Shown in pieces: positions 43,834 to 51,852 of a stretch of 64,000 nucleotides of DNA. The position numbers and the translations under genes were made by a program. This stretch comes from Anaerozeibacter quisquiliarum. Its GTDB lineage: Bacteria > Bacillota > Clostridia > Christensenellales > Aristaeellaceae. Position 1 is the first letter of the stretch. Each line of letters opens with the position of its first letter. The notes beneath the pieces were generated by a model. That model had not been told where the DNA came from. It did no database searches and was given only the letters and a program-made list of their open reading frames with translations. Where the stretch lies: the NCBI GenBank assembly GCA_051162045.1, contig JBISDI010000009.1; one strand, written 5' to 3'.

Positions 43834-44805
43834 ATGCAGGATATCCACGTGACCATATCCCATATCAACAAGGTGTTCGCCGATGGCACCAAGGCGCTTC
43901 ACGACATCAACCTGGAAATCGGGCAGGGTGAAATCGTCGTTCTGCTAGGTCCCTCCGGATGCGGCAAGAGCACCCTTTTGCGCATCATCGGCGGCCTGGA
44001 AAAGAAAACCAGCGGCGAGATCCGCTTCTACGATCAGGAAATCAGCTCTACCCCGGTTGAAAAGCGGAATGTCGGCTTCGTTTTCCAGAACTACGCGCTC
44101 TTCCCGACCATGACCGTTCGGCAGAATATCGCCTTCGGATTGAAGCTGCGCAGGCTCTCGGCCGATCAGATCGAAAAGAAAGTGGACGAGCTGATCGCCA
44201 TGATGGACCTGGAGCTGCACGCCTCCAAAAAACCCCAACAGCTTTCCGGCGGTCAGCAGCAGCGCGTCGCCATCGCGCGTGTGCTTGCGATCGAGCCCAA
44301 GATCCTGCTGCTGGATGAGCCGTTGACCGCGCTGGACGCGAAGCTCAAGGAGCAGTTGCGCATCGAGCTGGGCCTGATGCTGCGCCGGTTGGGCATTACC
44401 GCCATCTATGTGACCCACGACCAGATGGAAGCCATGGCGCTGGCGGATCGCATCGCCGTCATGAACGGCGGCGTTATCGAGCAAATTGATACGCCCGAAG
44501 CCATCTATTCCACGCCCAGGACCGAGTTTGTCGCCCAATTCATCGGCAAGATCAATAGACTCGAAGTAGGCGGCAAGGTCGTCTTCATCCGCCCGGAGGA
44601 CATGCGCCTGGTACCCGAGGGACAGGCGCTGCCGGACGATATACCGGCGACGGTGGAGCAGTGCATCTTCATGGGTGGCAGCTGCCATGTTTGCGCCAGG
44701 ATCGGTGAGCAGCCGGTGATCTTTGAGTCCGGCAACACCGAGCGGCTTGAGGCGGGTCGGAAGATTTCCATTCGCGTCAACCGCGAAAAGATCATCGCCC
44801 TGTAA
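43834..44805 (+). CDS. ABC transporter ATP-binding protein with TOBE domain
   Basis: A 323-residue ATPase powering the importer. Walker A GPSGCGKST near residue 40, signature LSGGQQQRVAIAR, Walker B ILLLDEPLTALD and the switch His in VTHDQMEA are intact. A C-terminal TOBE-like part (VVFIRPEDMRLVPEGQALPD, RISIRVNREKI-like ending) is typical of Fbp/Pot ATPases. The ATG at 43834 has GGAAGGATGG upstream; an ATG 12 bases earlier lies inside that site. Confidence 0.92.
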   Translation: MQDIHVTISHINKVFADGTKALHDINLEIGQGEIVVLLGPSGCGKSTLLRIIGGLEKKTSGEIRFYDQEISSTPVEKRNVGFVFQNYALFPTMTVRQNIAFGLKLRRLSADQIEKKVDELIAMMDLELHASKKPQQLSGGQQQRVAIARVLAIEPKILLLDEPLTALDAKLKEQLRIELGLMLRRLGITAIYVTHDQMEAMALADRIAVMNGGVIEQIDTPEAIYSTPRTEFVAQFIGKINRLEVGGKVVFIRPEDMRLVPEGQALPDDIPATVEQCIFMGGSCHVCARIGEQPVIFESGNTERLEAGRKISIRVNREKIIAL

Positions 44806-44831
44806 TTTTTAAAACAAAGGAGCCAAACCGC

Positions 44832-45647
44832 ATGCACCGTATCTCTTATTCCGAATTGATCGTTCTCGGCGGCGATATTGTTGGAAACATGAAAGCGCTG
44901 ATCGAACGCGGCGCTCAACATGTGGAACTGATGATGGACGGCGGGGCCTGGGATGCCTGGGACGGGCAATACGCCGGGCTGATCGCCCAATTGAAGCAAC
45001 TGCCCTTGACGTATACCCTTCATCCGGCGGCTTGGGACATCAATCTGACCGCCGAGATGAAGATCCTGCGCGAAGCAGCCTACCAGCATCATCTGGATGC
45101 GCTCCGACTGGCTGCTCAGCTTGGGGCCGGCCAACTCGTGCTGCATCCCGGCTTTTCCACCTCTCCCGCTTTTTCCAAGCCGCAGGCGCGGCAGCGGGCC
45201 GTCGACATCACCGGCCGGCTGGCCGTGGAAGCCAAGGCGCTGGGCGTCGCGCTCGCCTTTGAGAACGTCGGCTACAACGGTCAGTCTCTCTACACGCAGC
45301 AAGAATTCGAGCATGCGCTGGACCCCATCGACGCCCAGGTTTCTTACCTGATCGATCTGGGCCATGCCCATATCAACGGTTGGGATCTGCCCGCCTTGAT
45401 CCGCAAGCTCGGGCCGCGCCTTTGCGCTGTGCACATCCATGACAACGACGGCCTGAAAGACCAGCATCTGCCCATCGGCAAGGGCACGATTGATTGGCAG
45501 CCGGTCCTTGCCGAGATGAAGGCAATTCCGAACCCTGGCTGTGAGTTTATCCTCGAGTATGCCCCCGCGCAATCGTTGGAAAGTCTGTCGGCCGGCAAAG
45601 AAATCCTGGAATCACATCATTGTATTGAAATAGGCGTGTATTCCTAG
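44832..45647 (+). CDS. Sugar phosphate isomerase/epimerase-like TIM-barrel protein
   Basis: A 271-residue protein of the AP-endonuclease-2/xylose-isomerase-like barrel family. Metal ligands appear in LHPGFSTS, FENVGYNGQ (Glu), LIDLGHAHINGWD (Asp, His) and VHIHDNDGLKDQHLPIGKG, a pattern normal for sugar isomerases and epimerases. No signal peptide. It follows the ATPase by 26 bases, so it probably converts the imported compound. The exact sugar is unknown. Confidence 0.87.
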   Translation: MHRISYSELIVLGGDIVGNMKALIERGAQHVELMMDGGAWDAWDGQYAGLIAQLKQLPLTYTLHPAAWDINLTAEMKILREAAYQHHLDALRLAAQLGAGQLVLHPGFSTSPAFSKPQARQRAVDITGRLAVEAKALGVALAFENVGYNGQSLYTQQEFEHALDPIDAQVSYLIDLGHAHINGWDLPALIRKLGPRLCAVHIHDNDGLKDQHLPIGKGTIDWQPVLAEMKAIPNPGCEFILEYAPAQSLESLSAGKEILESHHCIEIGVYS

Positions 45648-45666
45648 CCGAACATACACCCGAACT

Positions 45667-46185
45667 CGAAGCGGCGCGCAAGCCGCGCGCCGCTCGGCCC
45701 ATTGACAACCCCCTGTCAGGCAACAGCGTGGCAGGGGGTTCGGGATGGAAAGAGGAACAAAAGGCTCAAGGTACGGAAAAAAGGAGAGACGATCCTATTC
45801 ATATTTTGGACTGCGGCGGTGAGAAATGACTGCTCGCGCATGTTTGCTCGACCGAGCATGAAGATCATCCGGAACAGAAGCTCCGGACGAATCGCCGGTC
45901 GCCCGTTGTCAAGGCGATACAGCGGCTCACACAGCTTGTAAATAAAGCTGAAATCAATCGCACGGTCGATCCGCCGGAGCAGATGAACCTCCGGAATCAT
46001 TTGTTCCAGGATGACAATTTCCATTGCACCTTGCTTTTCATGGTTCCTCAGCATTCTTCCTCACCCGCTGTTTACTTCGACATCCCCCCTCAATATCCTT
46101 TTGGCCTGAAAACTAAATTTCAGCCCGCCGACATCTTTGTCGACGGGCTGAGGTGCCGCCCGTCGGGCGGCACCTTCATCGTCAG
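45667..46185 (-). mobile_element. IS1182-family remnant, copy 2 (internally deleted)
   Basis: About 0.5 kb. The left side from 45698 matches copy 1 (39249 on) almost base for base for 160 bp. The right end, read inward, is CTGACGATGAAGGTGCCGCC, the same terminal repeat as copy 1 with two changes. A GC hairpin (GCGGCGCG with CGCGCCGC, 45671-45693) replaces the left terminal hairpin of copy 1. Inside, the transposase start and end are joined with roughly two thirds of the gene missing, so it cannot move by itself. Confidence 0.8.
45716..46054 (-). pseudogene. Internally deleted IS1182 transposase
   Basis: The open frame of 112 codons is a splice of two ends. Residues 1-64 are the transposase N-terminus (LEQMIPEVHLLRRIDRAIDF, RPAIRPELLFRMIF). 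From MLGRANMREQSFLTAAVQNM it is the C-terminus. The joint lies at about 45860, where copy 1 has RTARMLGRANM. The catalytic core is gone. In principle the short protein could still bind the terminal repeats. Confidence 0.8.
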
Positions 46186-46343
46186 AACATCGGGAACGCC
46201 GCGCCGCCTTGCGCCCGGACTCGGCTTTTCGATCCTCATGTCCGGATACCCCGGATACGGCGGCGCGGGGAACGCCGGGGTTCCGCCCCAGACCTCGTCA
46301 AAGGGTTTCACCTTCTGGACGCCCTTCAGCGCTCAGGCGGGCA
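46186..46343. other. Non-coding stretch after the IS remnant
   Basis: No gene is supported here. It contains a short inverted repeat (GGAAC / GTTCC near 46280) and a duplicated CCGGATAC. It may be left over from further insertion events or hold the end of the minus-strand transcript of the neighbouring gene. Confidence 0.4.
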
Positions 46344-47789
46344 TCAGCCCACGGCGAACATCTTCTGGAGCGTGGATTTATTCACCAATCCATTGGCCTT
46401 GATGCCGTTCGCCTTCTGGTAGGCGGACACCGCGGCCTTGGTGTCGCTGTCGTATACGCTCGTTTTCGGAACGGTCAGATAGCCCAGGTCCGTCAGCTTG
46501 TCCTGCAAATACTCAACCGCCTGCTTGCTGTCGTAATCCAGCCCCAGATTGGCCTTCAGCCAGCTCTTGAGCGTCTTGATGGTCGAGTTCTTCACCACCT
46601 GCTCGCCCGGACCCGGGGTCGACGTCGGCTCAGGAACCGGCGCGTCCTTCGCGAACAGCAGCTTCTGCGTCTTGGCGTCCGCCACGCCCGTGGCCTTGCG
46701 CTCGACCTGCGCCTGGAAATCCTTGACCGCGCGCACGGTGTGCTTGTCATAGGCTTCGCCCGTCCTGCCGCTCAGATAGCCGAGCTTCTTGAGCCGCTTG
46801 TTCAGCCGCAGCACCACCGGCGCGTTGTCATCCTTCCGGAGTTCATAATAGGTCTTGCACTCGGGCGCGGATTTCTTGAACAGCGAGGCGAGCTGCTTGG
46901 CCGTGATCGCGTCGCCCGACTGCTTGCTGCCGATCGCGCTCAGGAAGCGCTTCACCGCCTCCTCCGTGTCCGGGCCGTACGAGCCGTCCACCGAGTGCTT
47001 GGTGTAGAACAGCGCGCGCAGCCGCCATTGCAGGTTCCGCACCCGGATGCCGCTGTCGCCGCGCGTAAGTTCCACATAGGCCTCGTACTTGGGCGCATTG
47101 CCGCCGATCACCGCAGCCTGCAACGCCGCGTCGGCCTTGCCGGTCTCCGTCAGATCCATGTCGGATTGCAGGTACCGAACCGCGGTCTCCGTGCCGCCGC
47201 CGTACACCCCGTCCACGCTGCCCACCGGGTAGCCCAGATCCTTGAGCGCCTGCTGCAGCGCCTTCACCTCGTCGCCGTTCGCGCCGCGCATAAGCTCCGT
47301 CGTGGCCGCCTTGGCCGCCGGCTCTTCGGTTACAGGCTGCTCGGCCGCCGGATCGGCGGGCAGGTAGGTGGCCAACAGTTCCAGCGCGGCCGCGTCGACG
47401 CCCTGCGCGTAGACCGCACCCTCCTCGTCCAAGATATACTGCCGCTCCGCCTCCGGGTCAGGGGTCAGCGGATGGTCGAGCAGCGCCAGTTGCACGCCGG
47501 TTGCCGCCTCGATGTCGTAATCCATCACCTGGACGCCCGCGTCCAGCGCCTGTATGTAGTACAGGTGCCCATCCTTGAGCTGCGCGGCCAGCACGTCGGC
47601 CGCGACCTGCGACCAGTCGGTCTTGCCCGCCGCGCGCACGCTCAGCGAACGCTCCGCGTCGAGATCCGCCTCATAGCCGCCTTGGGTCATCAGCGCCGGC
47701 GCCGGCTGCGCGGTCTGGGCAAACGTCGGCAACGCCAACGCCAGGCACAGCAGGATCAAACCAAGGGCAGAGACAATATTTCGTTTCAT
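46344..47789 (-). CDS. Exported protein with several peptidoglycan-binding repeats
   Basis: A 481-residue secreted protein. A signal peptide (MKRNIVSALGLILLCLALAL, cut at TFA-QTA) is followed by about 140 residues of unknown fold and then four PG_binding_1-type repeats, recognised by LGYPVGSVDGVYGGGTETAV, FYTKHSVDGSYGPDTEEAVK, KLGYLSGRTGEAYDKHTVRA and LGYLTVPKTSVYDSDTKAAV. A Pro/Thr spacer (VPEPTSTPGPGEQ) precedes the last repeat. No catalytic domain is seen, so it most likely attaches to or organises the wall. AGGAGGGATG precedes the ATG at 47789; the frame is open 84 codons further, without a site. Confidence 0.85.
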   Translation of the reverse strand: MKRNIVSALGLILLCLALALPTFAQTAQPAPALMTQGGYEADLDAERSLSVRAAGKTDWSQVAADVLAAQLKDGHLYYIQALDAGVQVMDYDIEAATGVQLALLDHPLTPDPEAERQYILDEEGAVYAQGVDAAALELLATYLPADPAAEQPVTEEPAAKAATTELMRGANGDEVKALQQALKDLGYPVGSVDGVYGGGTETAVRYLQSDMDLTETGKADAALQAAVIGGNAPKYEAYVELTRGDSGIRVRNLQWRLRALFYTKHSVDGSYGPDTEEAVKRFLSAIGSKQSGDAITAKQLASLFKKSAPECKTYYELRKDDNAPVVLRLNKRLKKLGYLSGRTGEAYDKHTVRAVKDFQAQVERKATGVADAKTQKLLFAKDAPVPEPTSTPGPGEQVVKNSTIKTLKSWLKANLGLDYDSKQAVEYLQDKLTDLGYLTVPKTSVYDSDTKAAVSAYQKANGIKANGLVNKSTLQKMFAVG

Positions 47790-47877
47790 AGGTTCATCCC
47801 TCCTATGCCTATTGGACGTTCGCCTGTCCGATCGGTTCCAGGCTTTGCCACATTTTTTCCCACATTCTGGATGGGCC

Positions 47878-48294
47878 TTATTCGGGCCGTTTTTTAAACG
47901 CGAAGAAGCGCTGGCCCAGATAATTGAGGCCCGTGAACAGCACCTGGGCCACGGCCATCGCGATTTGATCGGCGCTCGCGCTCGTGGCGGGCAGTTGCCT
48001 GAGCGCCCAGTTCGTCGCCGGCCGCGCGATGAGGTGCGCAATAAGGTAGCACGCGCCGATCACCAGCGCGAAGCGCCAGGCGGTGCTGGCCACTGAGTCC
48101 GCGTTCTGAAACGAGAAACGCTTATTGAGCACGTAGCTCAGCAGGCTGGTCAGCACGTACGCAATCGCGCTCGGCGCCCAATAGCCCTCGCCCCACAGGC
48201 GGTTCAGCCCCTGCATGATGACAAACGACAGCGCGGTGTTGCCGATGCCGATCAGGATGAAGATCCACAGGCTGCGATCGAAGAGTTTGCGCAT
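47878..48294 (-). CDS. GtrA-family membrane protein
   Basis: A 138-residue protein with four membrane helices in the GtrA pattern: WIFILIGIGNTALSFVIMQG, APSAIAYVLTSLLSYVLNKR followed by FSFQ, a third helix and VLFTGLNYLGQRFFAFKK. GtrA-like flippases move undecaprenyl-linked sugars or take part in wall teichoic or arabinogalactan decoration. Start at 48294 with GGAGGTG upstream. It lies 88 bases before the peptidoglycan-binding gene, which probably shares its transcript. Confidence 0.87.
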   Translation of the reverse strand: MRKLFDRSLWIFILIGIGNTALSFVIMQGLNRLWGEGYWAPSAIAYVLTSLLSYVLNKRFSFQNADSVASTAWRFALVIGACYLIAHLIARPATNWALRQLPATSASADQIAMAVAQVLFTGLNYLGQRFFAFKKRPE

Positions 48295-48328
48295 GGGAAA
48301 GCACCTCCAAATGGGTGATTGCCCATGG

Positions 48329-48357
48329 ATTATATCACGCCCCCGCCGCTTTCTCAA
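48329..48357 (-). promoter_or_regulatory. Sigma-A promoter of the GtrA gene, inside the S74 gene end
   Basis: On the minus strand TTGAGA (48352-48357), 17 bp, TATAAT (48329-48334). The -35 lies within the last codons of the upstream gene. Confidence 0.72.
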
Positions 48358-49465
48358 GCGCCTCGACGCGCGCCGCGAGTGCCTTGATTTGCGCCCGCTG
48401 GCGCTGATGCCCCTCGACCAGCACCGCGATCAGCTCGGTATAACACAGCCCCAGTTGCCCGGGATCGTCGCCTACGAGCAGCGCGGCGTCCGCGTAGTCG
48501 GTCCCTTCGAGCGCCTGCGCCACGTCCTGCGCGCCCAGCCCGAAGCGCAGCCGGGCATCGCCGCCCTCCGATTTCAGCCGGTAGCGGATGGGCTTCAGCC
48601 GGTTCAGCAGGTCGGCGGCCTCAAGCGGCGCCACGCCGCGCTTGAGCCGCAGATCCGACGTGTTGACCGTATTGTTCGTGTAGATGCGCCGCCAGCGCAT
48701 GCCGTCGCCGCCGATGTCGTAGGCATTGTCGCTCTCGGGCAGGATGTGCGCGCGCAGCCCCGCGGCGCTCTCGCCCTTGCGCGCGTCGTGCGTCAGCCAC
48801 AGATGCGCGCCCCCGCCTTGAAGGTGCAGGTTGCCCCCGCCGATCACGTCCATTGCGCTCGCCGCGTCGATGAACAGGCTGCCGGCGCTGCCGTACATGC
48901 CGCCCACGGTCGAACCCGCGTACAGCATCTCGAGCCCGCTGCCGAAGTCGCCTATGTTCCCGATGCGCAGCTCGTAACCGGAGGGCGATTCGGGGTTGCG
49001 CAGGCTGCTCGTCGCGAACCGGCCCGCGGCGTCAAAGCCCCCGAGCAGCCGCCCCGCGCCGTCGTAGAAGCCGCACGCTATGGCGTTGGCCTGAAAGTAG
49101 CTGCGGGTGGTGCTCTGTTCGACGCGCAGTCCCTGACCCTGGCGGATCGACACCTGCGTGACGCCACTTGTGTCGGCCAGCGCCGCCGTGATCGCCTGCG
49201 CGGTCTGGCTGACGGTCGAGTACTGCGAGAGGTTCAGGTCGCCGACCGCCATGTCGATCGCGTCCGCCGTCTGCTCGATCGTCGAGTAGCCCGCAAGGTC
49301 GCTGGACTGCGCCTTGCTGTCGATCGCCGAGCGCGCGTCCTTTGACAGGTCGCGGTACTCGATGTCGCCCATCACCTTGCCCCACAGCGCGCGCAGATTG
49401 TCGTTGAGCTGCTTGAGGCTGAGCGCCCCGAAGTCGACGATTTCCCGGTATCCGATGTTGCTCAT
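48335..49465 (-). CDS. Orphan S74 (endosialidase-chaperone) domain protein, tail-fibre-like
   Basis: A 376-residue protein. Its C-terminus is a peptidase S74 intramolecular chaperone: TSDLRLKRGVAPLEAADLLN, LKPIRYRLKS, FGLGAQDVAQALEG and a coiled-coil end (QIKALAARVEALEKAAG). Such domains assemble trimeric phage tail spikes or surface fibres and then cut themselves off. The middle is Gly/Ala-rich and beta-helical in look (LFIDAASAMDVIGGGNLHLQ). The N-terminus (IGYREIVDFGALSLKQLNDN) is unknown. No phage genes surround it, so it is either a prophage remnant or a host surface fibre. GGGAGGGG precedes the ATG. Confidence 0.83.
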   Translation of the reverse strand: MSNIGYREIVDFGALSLKQLNDNLRALWGKVMGDIEYRDLSKDARSAIDSKAQSSDLAGYSTIEQTADAIDMAVGDLNLSQYSTVSQTAQAITAALADTSGVTQVSIRQGQGLRVEQSTTRSYFQANAIACGFYDGAGRLLGGFDAAGRFATSSLRNPESPSGYELRIGNIGDFGSGLEMLYAGSTVGGMYGSAGSLFIDAASAMDVIGGGNLHLQGGGAHLWLTHDARKGESAAGLRAHILPESDNAYDIGGDGMRWRRIYTNNTVNTSDLRLKRGVAPLEAADLLNRLKPIRYRLKSEGGDARLRFGLGAQDVAQALEGTDYADAALLVGDDPGQLGLCYTELIAVLVEGHQRQRAQIKALAARVEALEKAAGA

Positions 49466-49576
49466 GATATCCCCTCCCGCCGAGGATTCTGGTGTATTTT
49501 GACTGACATAAGCAGACAAACAAACATTTAACCACGCATTCCCACCTCAAACGGCCCCGTTTTTGCGATTTCACGC

Positions 49577-49605
49577 TTGATAAACGTCATATGTGACGAT
49601 ATAAT
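49577..49605 (+). promoter_or_regulatory. Sigma-A promoter of the liv operon with palindrome in its spacer
   Basis: TTGATA (49577-49582), 17 bp, TATAAT (49600-49605). The spacer contains CGTCA-TATG-TGACG (49585-49598), an inverted repeat that a regulator could use to shut the promoter. About 125 bases of leader follow, with a TCGGGC-CC-GCCCGA hairpin near 49685-49700. Confidence 0.78.
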
Positions 49606-49735
49606 AGAGTAATATTTTCTAAATAAGCAGGCTTTGGGCTTGCGCTTGGGGTCTTTCCCGCATGCAGCATGGTAGGTGGTGTTGTCGGGCCCGCCCGATG
49701 ATATAGATTGTTTGAAGGAAAAGGGGGATCCGCTC

Positions 49736-50857
49736 ATGAAGAAATTGGCATCGCTTTCCCTGGCTCTGATTCTGGCGCTGAGCTTCGGCTCGGTCGCGCT
49801 GGCTGAGTCGATGAAGATCGGCGGCATCGCGCCGCTCACCGGCGCGGTGTCGGTCTACGGCCTGCTGGTCAAGGACGGCGTCGAACTGTATAAGGACGAA
49901 ATCAACGCGGCCGGCGGCGTGCTCGGCCAGCAGATCGAGATCGTCTGGATGGATGACACCGGCGACGCGGTCGAGGCCACCAACGCCTACAACCAGCTGT
50001 CGAGCAGCGGCATCAACGCGCTGATCGGCGCGGTGACCACCGCGCCGACGCTTGCGGTCGGCACGCGCGCCGCGCAGGATCGCATGCCCATGATTACCGC
50101 CTCCGCCACCGCGTACGACGTGACCAGCGCGGGCGACAACATCTTCCGCGCCTGCTTCCTCGACCCCTATCAGGCCGAGCTGATGGCGCAGTTCGCGTCC
50201 GAGAAGCTTTCCGCCAAGAAGGTCGCGGTGCTCTACGACAACACCAACGACTACTCGATCGGCCTGTACGAGTCCTTTGTGAAGAAGGCCGAAGCGCTGG
50301 GCCTGGAAGTGGTGGCGCAGGAGGCCGCCGTCGAGAACGGCGCCGACTATTCGCCCCAACTAATTAAGATCGCCGACGCCCAGCCCGATGCGGTGCTGGT
50401 CGCCTACTACTACGAGAGCGCCGCGCTGGTGCTGCGTCAGTCGGTCGACGTAGGGCTGGATGCGTGGATGCTGGGTGCGGACGGCTGGGCCAACATCCAG
50501 GATCAGGTCGCGGACGATCCGGCGCTGCTTGAGAAGGCCGCCTACTGCGACTCGTTCTCCGAGGAGGACGACAGCGAAGTGGCGCAGGCGTTCATCAAAT
50601 CGTTCACGGAGAAGTACGCCAAGGCGCCCGCCGGCTTCAACGCGCTGGGCTACGACACCGCCAAGATTCTGTTCAGCGCCATCGAGAAGGCCGGCTCCAC
50701 CGATAAGGAGGCCGTGATCGCCGCGATGAAGGCTACCGACCTCATGTGCGCGACCGGCCGCATCACCTTCAACGACCACAACGACCCGATCAAGTCGGCG
50801 TTCATCAAGGGCTTTGAGAACGGTCAGCCGAAGCTCATCGCCCGTATCGACCCGTAA
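49736..50857 (+). CDS. livK: Branched-chain amino-acid-type ABC binding protein
   Basis: A 373-residue type-I periplasmic-binding protein of the LivJ/LivK family. Signal peptide MKKLASLSLALILALSFGSV cut at ALA-ES, with no Cys at all. The mature start MKIGGIAPLTGAVSVYGLLV and GVELYKDEINAAGGVLGQQI, IGAVTTAPTLAVGTRAAQDR, PMITASATAYDVT and GYDTAKILFSAIEKAG are classic. The ligand is probably Leu/Ile/Val or a related amide. Start at 49736 with AAAAGGGGG upstream. Confidence 0.92.
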   Translation: MKKLASLSLALILALSFGSVALAESMKIGGIAPLTGAVSVYGLLVKDGVELYKDEINAAGGVLGQQIEIVWMDDTGDAVEATNAYNQLSSSGINALIGAVTTAPTLAVGTRAAQDRMPMITASATAYDVTSAGDNIFRACFLDPYQAELMAQFASEKLSAKKVAVLYDNTNDYSIGLYESFVKKAEALGLEVVAQEAAVENGADYSPQLIKIADAQPDAVLVAYYYESAALVLRQSVDVGLDAWMLGADGWANIQDQVADDPALLEKAAYCDSFSEEDDSEVAQAFIKSFTEKYAKAPAGFNALGYDTAKILFSAIEKAGSTDKEAVIAAMKATDLMCATGRITFNDHNDPIKSAFIKGFENGQPKLIARIDP

Positions 50858-50931
50858 TGTCAAACCACTGACGGCGTGGGGGCAGCGCAACCGCACTGCC
50901 CTCTTGCCTTGTTTTCCAAGGGGGAATGCAC

Positions 50932-51840
50932 ATGCAGCTGTTTTTGCAAAACCTGATCGGCGGCCTGCAGATGGGCAGCATCTACGCGTTGATCGCGCTG
51001 GGCTACACGATGGTGTATGGCATCGTGCGGCTGATAAACTTCGCGCACGGCGACATCATGATGGTCGGCGCGTACGCGGTTTACTGGCTGCTGTCGCTGC
51101 CCTTCATGGCCGCGCTCGGCACGGACAATCCGACGCTCTCGGGCGCGGTCGCCGTTGCGTTCGCGGTCGCCGTTTGCGTGGCGCTGGGCGTGCTGGTCGA
51201 TCGGATCGCCTACAAGCCGCTCAGGAACGCGCCGCGCATCTCGGCGCTGATTACCGCGATCGGCATTTCGCTGGCGTTGCAGATCATCGCGCAGCTGGTC
51301 TTTGGCAGCGGGCAGCTCGCGTTCCCTCCAATCGTGCCCAAGATCGCGCTGTTCAAGGTGGGCAGAAAGCCGGTCTACCTGCTCGAGGTGCTGACGCTCG
51401 CCGTGTCGATCGTGCTGATGATCGCGCTGTCGCTGTTCGTCAAGAACACGCGCACCGGCAAGGCGATGCGCGCGGTGTCCGAGGACAAGGGCGCGGCGCA
51501 GCTGATGGGCATCAACGTGGATAACACGATCTCGATCACCTTCGCGATCGGCTGCGCGCTGGCCGCGATCGGCGCGGTGTTCTACGCGCAGAAGGTGGTC
51601 TACATCAAGCCCCTGCTGGGCTCGATGCCCGGGCTCAAGGCGTTCGTCGCCGCGGTGCTCGGCGGCATCGGCATCATTCCGGGCGCGGTGCTCGGCGGCT
51701 TCATCATCGGCATCGCCGAGACCTTCATCAAGTACTACGCCGGCGAGTACGTGGACGCCATGGTGTTCGGCATCTTGATTCTGGTGCTGCTGCTCAAGCC
51801 CTCGGGCATGCTGGGCAAGAAGGCCAAGGAAAAGGTATAA
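50932..51840 (+). CDS. livH: Branched-chain amino-acid ABC permease LivH
   Basis: A 302-residue permease with the family start LFLQNLIGGLQMGSIYALIA followed by LGYTMVYGIVRLINFAHGDI, then GKAMRAVSEDKGAAQLMGIN and the closing FGILILVLLLKPSGMLGKKA. Two in-frame ATGs exist; the one at 50932 is better spaced from AAGGGGG than the one at 50926. It follows livK by 74 bases. Confidence 0.92.
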   Translation: MQLFLQNLIGGLQMGSIYALIALGYTMVYGIVRLINFAHGDIMMVGAYAVYWLLSLPFMAALGTDNPTLSGAVAVAFAVAVCVALGVLVDRIAYKPLRNAPRISALITAIGISLALQIIAQLVFGSGQLAFPPIVPKIALFKVGRKPVYLLEVLTLAVSIVLMIALSLFVKNTRTGKAMRAVSEDKGAAQLMGINVDNTISITFAIGCALAAIGAVFYAQKVVYIKPLLGSMPGLKAFVAAVLGGIGIIPGAVLGGFIIGIAETFIKYYAGEYVDAMVFGILILVLLLKPSGMLGKKAKEKV

Positions 51841-51852
51841 GGGGGGATCGCA

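Noticed and set aside
46209..47897. A 562-codon plus-strand frame
   Set aside because: It covers the peptidoglycan-binding gene in antisense and begins in non-coding sequence without a ribosome site.
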